From: Alphaproteobacteria bacterium
GTDB lineage: Bacteria; Pseudomonadota; Alphaproteobacteria; Sphingomonadales; Rhodothalassiaceae
Length of the DNA stretch: 9,128 nucleotides
Reading direction: 5' to 3'
NCBI GenBank assembly: GCA_003694205.1
Contig: RFKS01000154.1
Coordinates: 1-9,128, forward strand
The notes beneath the pieces are model-generated. The model made no database searches. It saw only the letters and a program-made list of their open reading frames with translations, and was not told the DNA's origin. The translations under genes and the position numbers were made by a program. This document shows, piece after piece, positions 1 to 6,637 of the stretch; position 1 is the stretch's first letter; every line of letters starts with the position of its first letter.

Positions 1-1043
1 GCGTTGGCCATCATGTCGGCGGCGAAGGCCACCGGCTCGGCGTGGAAATTGCCGCCCGAGAGCGCCTCGTCGGCATCGGCGAAAATGAGCGGATTGTCGG
101 TCGCCGCATTGGCCTCGGTGCGCAATGTCTCGGCTGCCATGCGCAGGACATCGAGGGCAGCGCCCATGACCTGCGGCATGCAGCGCAAGGAATAGGGATC
201 CTGGACCTTGTCGCATGCGGCATGCGAGGCGCGGATCGCGCTGTCGGCGACAAGATGGCGCAGGATGGCGGCAACGGCGATCTGGCCGGGCTGGCCGCGC
301 GCGGCATGAATGCGCGCATCGAAGGGGACATCGCTGCCCTTGAGCGCGTCGAGCGACAGCGCGCCGGCAACCAGCGCCGCGGCGAAGATCTGCTCGGCCC
401 GGAACAGGGCATCGAGCGCAAGCGCGGTCGAGACCTGCGTGCCATTGAGCAGCGCCAACCCTTCCTTGGGGCCGAGTGCGATCGGTTCAAGGCCTGCCTT
501 CGCGAGGGCATCGCGGGCGTCCGTCCGCCGCCCCGCGTCCGCCAATTCGCCCTCGCCGATGAGCGCGGCCGCGAGGTGGGCAAGGGGCGCGAGATCGCCC
601 GAGGCGCCGACCGAACCCTGGGACGGGATGATCGGCAGGATTCCGGTCTCGAGCAGACGCAACAGGTGCCCGACGATGACGGGGCGTACACCCGACAGGC
701 CGCGCCCGAGCGCGATTGCCTTGAGGGCCAGCACGAGCCGCACGACGGGGTCGGGAAGTGGCTCGCCGACACCGCAGCAGTGCGAGAGCACGAGATTGCG
801 CTGCAGCTCGGCAAGGCGCTCCTCGGAAATGCGTCTCTGCGCGAGCAGGCCGAAGCCGGTATTGACGCCATAGACGGTGCGTCCGGAGGCGAGAATGCGG
901 ACGATTGCCGCAGCCGAATCCGCCATCGCCCGCTCGCTCTCCGGATCGAGCGCCAGTGCCGTCGCCTCGCCGGCCCAGACGGCCCGCAAGTCGGCCAGCG
1001 TCACCGTCCCCGGTGACAGCGTCAGCCTTGCCGTCCGCGGCAT
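1..1043 (-). CDS. hutH: Histidine ammonia-lyase (histidase), C-terminal end cut off by the window edge
   Basis: Cytoplasmic enzyme that removes ammonia from L-histidine to give urocanate, the first step of histidine degradation. About 347 codons are present. The family is usually near 510 residues, so roughly the last third lies beyond the left edge. Seen in the translation: the [10 protein letters not shown] segment with the conserved Tyr at residue 58; [16 protein letters not shown] with the Ala147-Ser148-Gly149 triad that cyclises into the MIO electrophilic cofactor; ATDNPLIF; and [17 protein letters not shown] near the edge. These are hallmark segments of histidase within the aromatic ammonia-lyase family. 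The ATG at 1043 overlaps the hutU TGA by one base (TGATG), and no strong Shine-Dalgarno precedes it, so translation is probably coupled to hutU. The internal minus-strand frame at 11-871 is a shadow and lacks these motifs. Confidence 0.97.
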   Translation of the reverse strand, partial: MPRTARLTLSPGTVTLADLRAVWAGEATALALDPESERAMADSAAAIVRILASGRTVYGVNTGFGLLAQRRISEERLAELQRNLVLSHCCGVGEPLPDPVVRLVLALKAIALGRGLSGVRPVIVGHLLRLLETGILPIIPSQGSVGASGDLAPLAHLAAALIGEGELADAGRRTDARDALAKAGLEPIALGPKEGLALLNGTQVSTALALDALFRAEQIFAAALVAGALSLDALKGSDVPFDARIHAARGQPGQIAVAAILRHLVADSAIRASHAACDKVQDPYSLRCMPQVMGAALDVLRMAAETLRTEANAATDNPLIFADADEALSGGNFHAEPVAFAADMMAN

Positions 1044-2725
1044 CAGCTTTCGTTCCCGATCATGGGCAGATCGAGCCCGTGCGTGCGGGCACAGGCGATG
1101 GCGCTCTCATAGCCCGCATCGGCATGGCGCATGACGCCGCTCGCCGGATCGTTCCACAGCACGCGGGCGACGCGGCGCGTGGCCTCGTCAGTGCCGTCGC
1201 AGACGACGACCTGCCCGGCGTGCTGAGAATAGCCCATGCCAACACCGCCGCCATGATGGAAGGAGACCCAGGTCGCGCCCGAGGCGGTGTTGAGGAGCGC
1301 ATTCAGGATCGGCCAATCGGAGACCGCGTCCGAGCCGTCGCGCATCGCCTCGGTCTCGCGGTTGGGGCTTGCCACCGAGCCGGAGTCGAGATGGTCACGG
1401 CCGATCACCACGGGAGCCTTGAGTTCACCTTTCGCCACCATCTCGTTGAAAGCAAGGCCGAGGCGGTGGCGGTCGCCGAGACCGACCCAGCAGATGCGCG
1501 CCGGCAGGCCCTGAAAGGCGATGCGGGCACGCGCCATGTCGAGCCAGCGGTGCAGGTGCCGGTCGTCGGGCATCAGCTCCTTCACCTTCTCATCGGTGCG
1601 ATGGATGTCCTCGGGGTCACCGGACAGCGCCACCCAGCGGAAGGGCCCGACGCCGCGGCAGAAAAGGGGACGAATGAAGGCCGGCACGAAGCCGGGGAAG
1701 GCGAAGGCGTCCGCGACACCCTCGTCCTTCGCCACCTGGCGAATGTTGTTGCCGTAATCGAAGACGGGAATCCCTTGCCGATGGAAGGCGAGCATGGCCT
1801 CGACATGCCGCGCGATCGAGGCACGCGCCGCCTTCTCGACCGCGGCGGGATCGCTCTCCTGCCGCTCGAGCCAGGTGTCGACGTCCCAGCCCAGAGGCAG
1901 ATAGCCATGCGCCGGATCATGGGCCGAGGTCTGGTCGGTGACAGCGTCGGGGCGCACACCGCGCCGCACCAATTCCGGCAGGATCTCCGCCGCGTTGCCG
2001 AGCAGTCCCACCGAGACCGCGCGGCGCTCGCGCCCCGCCTTGTCGATGATCCCAAGCGCCTCGTCGAGACTTTCCGTCGCGCAATCGAGATAGCGGGTGG
2101 CGAGCCGCTTCTCGATGCGCGTGCGCTGGCACTCCACGGCGAGGCAGGAAGCGCCAGCCATGACCGCAGCGAGCGGCTGGGCGCCGCCCATGCCACCGAG
2201 CCCGGCGGTCAGGATCCAGCGTCCCGCAAGATCGCCGCCATAATGCTGGCGGCCCATCTCGGCAAAGGTCTCGTAGGTGCCCTGCACGATGCCCTGACTG
2301 CCGATGTAGATCCACGAGCCCGCGGTCATCTGGCCGTACATCATGAGGCCCTTGCGATCGAGGGCGTTGAAATGCTCCCAGGTCGCCCAGCGGGGCACCA
2401 GATTGGAGTTGGCGATCAGGACCCGTGGCGCGTCGGCATGGGTGCGGAAGACACCAACCGGCTTGCCCGACTGGACGAGCAGGGTCTCGTCCGCCTCGAG
2501 CCGGCGCAGCGTGGCGACGATGGCGTCGAAGGCGGCCCAATTGCGCGCCGCCTTGCCGATGCCGCCATAGACCACCAGCTCCTCCGGCCGCTCGGCGACC
2601 TCGGGATCGAGATTGTTCATCAGCATGCGCAGCGGCGCTTCCGTGAGCCAGCTCTTTGCGGACAGGCGCGGTCCCCGCGGGGCGGTAATGCGGCGCACAT
2701 TGGGGCTCTGGTCGTCCATCGGCAT
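1043..2725 (-). CDS. hutU: Urocanate hydratase (urocanase)
   Basis: Converts urocanate to 4-imidazolone-5-propionate using tightly bound NAD+ as an electrophile; the second step of histidine degradation, cytoplasmic. It is full length at 560 residues, matching the usual size of about 555. Visible motifs: [11 protein letters not shown] (53-63); [20 protein letters not shown] (133-152); the glycine-rich NAD-binding [18 protein letters not shown] (175-192); [20 protein letters not shown] (355-374); and [20 protein letters not shown] (411-430), whose Cys412 corresponds to the active-site-region cysteine of Pseudomonas urocanase. The ATG at 2725 has GGGAGA five bases upstream; an in-frame ATG two codons later (2719) is less well placed. 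It lies 79 bases after hutC behind its own candidate promoter and operator, and its stop overlaps the hutH start. The 665-residue plus-strand open frame across it is a high-GC shadow. Confidence 0.98.
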   Translation of the reverse strand: MPMDDQSPNVRRITAPRGPRLSAKSWLTEAPLRMLMNNLDPEVAERPEELVVYGGIGKAARNWAAFDAIVATLRRLEADETLLVQSGKPVGVFRTHADAPRVLIANSNLVPRWATWEHFNALDRKGLMMYGQMTAGSWIYIGSQGIVQGTYETFAEMGRQHYGGDLAGRWILTAGLGGMGGAQPLAAVMAGASCLAVECQRTRIEKRLATRYLDCATESLDEALGIIDKAGRERRAVSVGLLGNAAEILPELVRRGVRPDAVTDQTSAHDPAHGYLPLGWDVDTWLERQESDPAAVEKAARASIARHVEAMLAFHRQGIPVFDYGNNIRQVAKDEGVADAFAFPGFVPAFIRPLFCRGVGPFRWVALSGDPEDIHRTDEKVKELMPDDRHLHRWLDMARARIAFQGLPARICWVGLGDRHRLGLAFNEMVAKGELKAPVVIGRDHLDSGSVASPNRETEAMRDGSDAVSDWPILNALLNTASGATWVSFHHGGGVGMGYSQHAGQVVVCDGTDEATRRVARVLWNDPASGVMRHADAGYESAIACARTHGLDLPMIGNES

Positions 2726-2730
2726 TGCTT

Positions 2731-2736
2731 TCTCCC
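2731..2736 (-). promoter_or_regulatory. Ribosome binding site of hutU
   Basis: GGGAGA on the minus strand, five bases before the ATG at 2725. It favours this ATG over the in-frame one at 2719. Confidence 0.7.
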
Positions 2737-2754
2737 GGGCGAGCGACGACGTAA

Positions 2755-2766
2755 TTGTCTATACAG
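2755..2766. promoter_or_regulatory. Candidate HutC operator
   Basis: The plus strand reads TTGTCTATACAG, an imperfect palindrome. It matches the TGTA-N2-TACA type of site described for HutC in Pseudomonas, with one mismatch (TGTC for TGTA). It lies just downstream of the hutC stop and upstream of hutU, and covers the candidate -10 of the hutU promoter, the expected position for a repressor site. In the family, HutC is released from DNA by urocanate. The site assignment is inference from position and pattern; binding has not been shown here. Confidence 0.6.
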
Positions 2767-2787
2767 CCTGCGCCGCCCGCACGGCAA
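2758..2787 (-). promoter_or_regulatory. Candidate sigma-70 promoter of hutUH
   Basis: On the minus strand, TTGCCG (2782-2787) is followed after 18 bases by TATAGA (2758-2763). The -35 sits in a CTTG context common in alphaproteobacterial promoters. The -10 is embedded in the HutC-like palindrome, so repressor and RNA polymerase should compete. The transcript would start near 2750 with a short leader before the hutU Shine-Dalgarno. Confidence 0.5.
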
Positions 2788-2804
2788 GTATGCGCTGACG
2801 CCGT

Positions 2805-3554
2805 TCAGGGCCGGAAGCGGCCACGGATCTCGTAGCGCGAGCCGGCGTGAAGGAGTTCGGCCACCGAGGCGACCTCGCCCTTCGACCAGGTGCGGCGGCT
2901 GACGACGAGGCAGGGCTCGTGCGGTGCGAGCGCGAGCAGCTCGCGGATGTCCGGCGGTGGCGCCATGGCGTGAATGCGGTGCTCGACCTCCTCAAGGGGT
3001 GCCACCCGGGTCAGGTAGGCGTAACTCGTCTCGCGGCTGAGATCGATATGCAGATAGCCGGGCGCCACGCGCTCGTTGACATGCCGGTCCTCGATCAGCA
3101 CCGGCACGCCGTCACGGCAGTGCAGCACCCGGGCATGGATCAGTGTCGCTCCCTCAGCAAGGCCGAACCGCTCGGCGAGGTCGCGGTTGGCGGCGACCCG
3201 TCGGTGGGCGAGGACGCGGCGCCCGTGGACATGGCCCTGTTCGGCGAGTTCCTCGGCGATGTCGCGGATGGCGAGAAGCTCGCCATGGGCGCGCCGGTCG
3301 GCAACGAAAGTACCGACGCCGGGGACGCGCTCGACGACGCCGGCGTCAGCCAGCTCGCGCAGGGCCCGGTTGGCGGTCATGCGTGAGACCCGGAAGCGGG
3401 CGACCAGCTCCGGCTCCGAGGGAACCCGCTCGCCGACGCCGTATGTGCCGGACGCGATGCCGTCAAGGATCATCTCCTTGATCTGACGATAGAGCGGCAC
3501 ATTGCCCCGCGTCACCGCCTGCCGGCTGACAGCTCTGTCCATCTCCTCACTCAT
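2805..3554 (-). CDS. hutC: Histidine utilisation repressor, GntR/HutC subfamily
   Basis: Transcriptional repressor of the hut genes; in the family, urocanate is the inducer. The product has 249 residues, normal for HutC. Domain order: an N-terminal winged helix of GntR type at about 19-86 (PLYRQIKEMILDGI, then PSEPELVARFRVSRMTANRALRELADAGVVERVPGVGTFVA, split here at residues 45-64 and 65-85), then a UTRA ligand-binding domain at about 95-245, ending in the typical WSKGEVASVAELLHAGSRY and RGRF segments. The ATG at 3554 is chosen because it overlaps the hutI stop as ATGA, implying coupled translation. An upstream in-frame start at 3626 would lie deep inside hutI, and a later ATG at 3542 has its purine-rich stretch directly abutting it. 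As the second gene after hutI, it may be autoregulated if HutC also controls the hutI promoter. Confidence 0.95.
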   Translation of the reverse strand: MSEEMDRAVSRQAVTRGNVPLYRQIKEMILDGIASGTYGVGERVPSEPELVARFRVSRMTANRALRELADAGVVERVPGVGTFVADRRAHGELLAIRDIAEELAEQGHVHGRRVLAHRRVAANRDLAERFGLAEGATLIHARVLHCRDGVPVLIEDRHVNERVAPGYLHIDLSRETSYAYLTRVAPLEEVEHRIHAMAPPPDIRELLALAPHEPCLVVSRRTWSKGEVASVAELLHAGSRYEIRGRFRP

Positions 3555-4792
3555 TCTGCACCAGGCCAGGCGCGCCGGCCCGCATGCCAGCTCGCGCGCA
3601 GTGGGCTGAGCCCTATCCAATAGCACAGCTCGACCGGCTCGGCGATCGACCAGATTGACAGATCGGCGGCCTTGCCGACCTCGAGCGTACCGATCTCGGC
3701 GGCAAGCCCCAGCGCCTGCGCGGCGTGGATGGTCATGCCGCTGAGTGCCTCCTCGACACTAAGGCCGAACAGGCAGCAGCCCATATTGAGGACGATAAGC
3801 GGCGAGAGGAGCGGCGACGAGCCCGGATTGCAATCGCTGGCAAGGGCGATGGTGACGCCGGTGCGGCGCATCGCCGCGAGCGGCGGCTTTTGGTTTTCTC
3901 CGAGAAAATAATAGGCACCAGGCAGAAGCACAGCGACGGTACCGACCTCCGCCATCGCGGCGATGCCCGCCGCATCGGCATGTTCGAGATGGTCGGCACT
4001 GAGTGCATGATACCGTGCGGCCAGCGCCGCGCCGCCGCCATCGGAGAGCTGATCGGCATGGAGGTGCACGGCAAGCCCGTGGGCGCGCGCGGCGGCCAGG
4101 ACGCGCGCCACCTCGGCAGGGGCGAAGGCGATCCGTTCGAGAAAGGCATCGACCGCATCCGCGAGGCCGGCCGCGGCGACCACCGGGATCATCTCCTCGC
4201 AGACCTGCGTGATATAGGCGTGGCGGTCGACGCCGTCATCGGGCGGCAGCGCGTGGGCGCCCAGGAAGGTGCGCCGGATGCGCACCGGGCGAAGCTCTCC
4301 AAGCTTGCCGGCTGCCCGCAGCATGCGGCATTCGCTGTCGAGCTCAAGGCCGTAGCCGGACTTGATCTCGACCGTCGTGACACCTTCCGCGCGCAGCGCA
4401 TCGAGGCGCGGCAGACTTGCCGCCACCAGCTCCTCCTCGCTCGCCCGCCGCGTCGCTTCGACGGTGGCGCGGATGCCGCCGCCGGTGCGCGCGATTTCCT
4501 CATAACCGGCGCCCTTGAGACGCAGCTCGAACTCGCGCGCGCGGTTGCCGGCGAAAACGAGATGGGTGTGGCAGTCGATGAGCCCGGGAAGGATCCACGC
4601 GCCGGCGAGGTCCTCGACCTGACGGGCGAGCTTCTCGGCCGGTGCCGGCAGCGCGCTCCCGGGGCCGACCCAGGCGATCCGGTCGCCGGCGATCGCGAGC
4701 GCGCCACCGCGGATGATCCCGAGGGCGCTGTCGACCTCGCTACGCGGCGCCATGGTGGCGAGATTGGCATTGATGAAGAGATGATCCCACAT
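3551..4792 (-). CDS. hutI: Imidazolonepropionase
   Basis: Metal-dependent amidohydrolase that opens the ring of 4-imidazolone-5-propionate to N-formimino-L-glutamate; the third step of histidine degradation, cytoplasmic. The product has 413 residues, typical of the family. Seen: an N-terminal amidohydrolase strand region; LPGLIDCHTHLVFAG (68-82) with metal ligands His75 and His77; ARTGGGIRATVEATR (101-115); VEIKSGYGLE (141-150); HLHADQLSDGGG (243-254) with the probable ligand His245; SADHLEH (265-271); and ASDCNPGSS (318-326) with the probable metal/catalytic Asp320. The start MWDHLFINANLATM at 4792 is chosen because the longer reading, to 4969, would overlap the 5' end of hutG and adds unrelated low-complexity residues. 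No strong Shine-Dalgarno is seen. It is first in the minus-strand group, divergent from hutG across 104 bases. Confidence 0.96.
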   Translation of the reverse strand: MWDHLFINANLATMAPRSEVDSALGIIRGGALAIAGDRIAWVGPGSALPAPAEKLARQVEDLAGAWILPGLIDCHTHLVFAGNRAREFELRLKGAGYEEIARTGGGIRATVEATRRASEEELVAASLPRLDALRAEGVTTVEIKSGYGLELDSECRMLRAAGKLGELRPVRIRRTFLGAHALPPDDGVDRHAYITQVCEEMIPVVAAAGLADAVDAFLERIAFAPAEVARVLAAARAHGLAVHLHADQLSDGGGAALAARYHALSADHLEHADAAGIAAMAEVGTVAVLLPGAYYFLGENQKPPLAAMRRTGVTIALASDCNPGSSPLLSPLIVLNMGCCLFGLSVEEALSGMTIHAAQALGLAAEIGTLEVGKAADLSIWSIAEPVELCYWIGLSPLRASWHAGRRAWPGAE

Positions 4793-4816
4793 GATCCGGC
4801 CGGCCGTGCTCTCCGT

Positions 4817-4826
4817 GCTGTACAGC
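4817..4826. promoter_or_regulatory. Perfect palindrome in the hutI-hutG divergent region
   Basis: GCTGTACAGC is a perfect 10-base palindrome 24 bases upstream of the hutI start and 70 bases upstream of the hutG start. It shares the TGT/ACA half-sites of the HutC-like site near hutU but lacks the spacer bases between them. It could be a degenerate or differently spaced operator for the divergent hutI and hutG promoters. No clear -10/-35 pair was recognised nearby on either strand. Confidence 0.3.
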
Positions 4827-4896
4827 GCGCGCCATCTTGCGGCATTCTTGGCCGGTTCGCCAGTGGGCGGGCGCGGATGGCAACGGGGCGCGACGG

Positions 4897-5802
4897 ATGA
4901 CGGCAGGACAATCGGAGACGCGCGGCTGGCATTCGCTGGCCCATCTTCTGGGTGGAGACGGTTCGGCACCCGTGGGCCTCATGGGGGCCCCGCTCGCCGA
5001 GCGCTCGCTGACGCCGGGGCGCTGCGACCTCGCACCCGGGATCGTCAGACGGACGCTCTCGCGTCTGAGCAGCTACGATCTCGAAAGGGGGCTGGATCTC
5101 GCATCGCTGACTGTCTTCGATGCCGGCGATCTCGACCTGCGGCTGGTGCCGCCGGCGGAGGCGCTTGCGCCGGTGCGCGAGCGCATGGCCGCGCTTTGCG
5201 ACGCCCATGAGCTTGCCGTCATGATCGGCGGCAACAATGCGATAACGCGGCCCGGGGTGCGCGGCCTCGACCCGACGCTCGAGCGGGTGGCGCTGCTGAC
5301 ACTCGATGCCCATTTCGACCTGCGGGACACCGATCTCGGCCTGACCAATGGCAATCCGGTGACCGCTCTGCTCGAAGACGGTCTCGCCGGGACACGGATC
5401 TCGCAAATCGGCCTGCAACCCTTCGCCAACACCCCCCGCATGCGGGCGCGGGCGGAAGAGGCGGGCATCGTCTGGCACACCATGGCCGAGGTGCGACGCG
5501 ATGGTCTGCTGCCGCTCGTCGAGAAGGAGCTTGCGCGGCTGTCGCAGCTTGCCGAGATGATCTATGTCGATTTCGACATCGACGTCATTGCCCGTCATGA
5601 GGCGCCGGGTGCGCCGGGGGCACGGCCGGCCGGGATTTCGGCCGCAGAGTTTTTTGCAGCGGCGCGCCGAATTGCCAGGCACCCGAAAGTGCGCGCGGTC
5701 GATCTGACCGAGTTCGATCCCAGCCTCGACGTCAGCGACATGACAGCGCTCGTCGCCGGCCGCTGGTTTGCGGAAATTCTCGCCGGCTTTGCGTCGCGCT
5801 AG
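4897..5802 (+). CDS. hutG: Formimidoylglutamase (arginase/ureohydrolase family HutG)
   Basis: Probably hydrolyses N-formimino-L-glutamate to glutamate and formamide, the last step of the four-enzyme hut pathway. The product has 301 residues, normal for a ureohydrolase. Seen: VGLMGAPL (26-33) near the N-terminus; MIGGNNAITRPG (109-120), the site of the family's GG-D/H-H-S metal motif; LDAHFDLRDTD (136-146) with ligands Asp137, His139 and Asp141; GLTNGNPV (148-155), the substrate-loop position; VDFDIDVIARHEAPG (224-238) with Asp227 and Asp229; and DLTEFDPSLD (269-278). The oddity is Asn113-Asn114 where the first manganese-binding His is expected, so one metal site may be altered. Genomic context strongly supports a hut role over arginase or agmatinase. 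The ATG at 4897 is chosen over a TTG at 4837; the Shine-Dalgarno is weak. It is divergent from hutI and its stop overlaps the convergent flgN-like gene. Confidence 0.88.
   Translation: MTAGQSETRGWHSLAHLLGGDGSAPVGLMGAPLAERSLTPGRCDLAPGIVRRTLSRLSSYDLERGLDLASLTVFDAGDLDLRLVPPAEALAPVRERMAALCDAHELAVMIGGNNAITRPGVRGLDPTLERVALLTLDAHFDLRDTDLGLTNGNPVTALLEDGLAGTRISQIGLQPFANTPRMRARAEEAGIVWHTMAEVRRDGLLPLVEKELARLSQLAEMIYVDFDIDVIARHEAPGAPGARPAGISAAEFFAAARRIARHPKVRAVDLTEFDPSLDVSDMTALVAGRWFAEILAGFASR
5799..5802. other. Shared CTAG: convergent stop codons of hutG and the flgN-like gene
   Basis: The hutG TAG (5800-5802, plus) and the flgN-like TAG (5801-5799, minus) lie within one CTAG palindrome. There is no intergenic space and therefore no room for a terminator between the two convergent units. 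Transcripts from each side must extend into the opposing gene. Confidence 0.95.
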
Positions 5803-6275
5803 ATCCGGCGATCGAGCGACAGGGCTGCGGGGCCGGCGACCGCTTGGGTTGCCTTTGCATCGGTGCCATAGCGGCGCACAACGCCACGCTGGCGCACCGC
5901 TTCCTCGGAGATCGCCCGCACGATCCCCTCGGTCACGGTCTTCAGCCGAATAAGGATACGGGCGTGCCGCTTGAGCTCCGCCCGAAAGGCCTCTGTCGCG
6001 GCCTTGAGCTGGCGCCGGATCGGCGAGTCCCGTTCTCCGAGCAGCGCCGCTTCCTCGGCGCGCACGCGGGCGAGGGCGGCGCGATACTCCTCGGTCAGGC
6101 GCAGCTTCTCACCCTGCAGGATCTTCGTTTCATGTGGGCGGCGACTTTCGAGAAGGGCATTCTCGCGCTCGATCAGCCGCCTGAGCGCGGCCGTCGTCTC
6201 CATGAGATGGGCGACCGCTGCCGGCAGGTCCTGATGCCCCTCAGTCGTGGCTCCGGATTCCGTCTTGTCGGTCAT
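5799..6275 (-). CDS. FlgN/FlbY-like flagellar protein (probable export chaperone)
   Basis: A highly charged helical protein of 158 residues without signal peptide or membrane segment. Its pattern is that of small FlgN-type proteins: a heptad-like helix at about 18-80 (LMETTAALRRLIERENALLE, then EKLRLTEEYRAALARVRAEEA) and a second at about 84-128 (IRRQLKAATEAFRAELKRHA, then LIRLKTVTEGIVRAISEEAV), ending with RRYG and a loose tail. FlgN chaperones hook-associated proteins FlgK and FlgL for export. In Caulobacter the gene in this position after flgI and the rod-binding gene is flbY, so the placement fits either name. The ATG at 6275 overlaps the previous stop by four bases (ATGA) and has AGGAGG seven bases upstream. 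Its TAG stop shares a CTAG with the hutG stop on the other strand. Family assignment is by pattern and position, not by a diagnostic motif. Confidence 0.75.
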   Translation of the reverse strand: MTDKTESGATTEGHQDLPAAVAHLMETTAALRRLIERENALLESRRPHETKILQGEKLRLTEEYRAALARVRAEEAALLGERDSPIRRQLKAATEAFRAELKRHARILIRLKTVTEGIVRAISEEAVRQRGVVRRYGTDAKATQAVAGPAALSLDRRI

Positions 6276-6637
6276 TGCTGTGCCTCCTGGATGGATATGA
6301 GTTCACGATAGACGGCATCAGCGATACCGACGCCGCCATTCTTCGCGATGCTCTTGCCCATTTCGTCGATGAGCAGGGAGCGGTAAATCTCCTCGGCGTG
6401 GCCGCCGCCAAAGAGACCATCTGTCGAGAGGCCTTCGAACATCGGGCGAAGCATCTGCCCGATAAAGACCGCCTCAAAGTCCTCGGCCGCCTTGCGTGTG
6501 GCGCGCTCGCGCGCGCTTTTGTCGCCCTTGCCCGCCGCCGCGAGCTCCTGGTGGACCGCCTTCAGGCGGGCGCCGGCGCGGTTTTCGATCGCGACGAAGG
6601 CATCGACCGGCGGCAGCGAAGCAGTCCCCGCGTCCAT
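6272..6637 (-). CDS. Rod-binding protein, FlgJ N-terminal type (CheL-like)
   Basis: Periplasmic rod-assembly factor homologous to the N-terminal half of FlgJ; in Caulobacter the gene after flgI is called cheL. The product has 121 residues, so the muramidase half of enterobacterial FlgJ is absent, as is usual in Alphaproteobacteria. The domain at about 47-115 shows TRKAAEDFEAVFIGQMLRPM (47-66), LFGGGHAEEIYRSLLIDEMG (75-94) and KSIAKNGGVGIADAVYREL (95-113), matching the rod-binding consensus of FEA.F...ML..M, GGG.AE...., and GG.GIA. The start is ATG 6637 rather than the in-frame GTG at 6640: GAGGTG lies exactly five bases before the ATG, which overlaps the flgI TGA by one base. No cleavable signal peptide is seen, consistent with export by the flagellar type III apparatus. 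Transcribed with flgI from the sigma-54 promoter. Confidence 0.9.
   Translation of the reverse strand: MDAGTASLPPVDAFVAIENRAGARLKAVHQELAAAGKGDKSARERATRKAAEDFEAVFIGQMLRPMFEGLSTDGLFGGGHAEEIYRSLLIDEMGKSIAKNGGVGIADAVYRELISIQEAQQ
6283..6288 (-). promoter_or_regulatory. Ribosome binding site of the flgN-like gene
   Basis: A perfect AGGAGG on the minus strand, seven bases before ATG 6275, inside the last codons of the rod-binding protein gene. It is the strongest Shine-Dalgarno in the operon. Confidence 0.8.

Noticed and set aside
42..1016. 324-codon plus-strand open frame opposite hutH
   Set aside because: The minus-strand frame contains the MIO triad and other histidase motifs; the plus-strand translation has no family resemblance.
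905..2902. 665-codon plus-strand open frame across hutH, hutU and hutC
   Set aside because: It is antisense to hutU, which carries all urocanase motifs. The translation is an Arg/Ala/Gly/Pro-rich composition typical of shadow frames in GC-rich DNA, with no recognisable domain.
4793..4969. N-terminal extension of hutI to an upstream ATG
   Set aside because: It would overlap the hutG coding start and adds residues unlike the family N-terminus, while MWDHLFINANLATM begins as imidazolonepropionases do.
4189..5682. 497-codon minus-strand open frame across hutG and the start of hutI
   Set aside because: It is antisense to hutG and out of frame with hutI. Long stop-free shadows are expected at this GC content.
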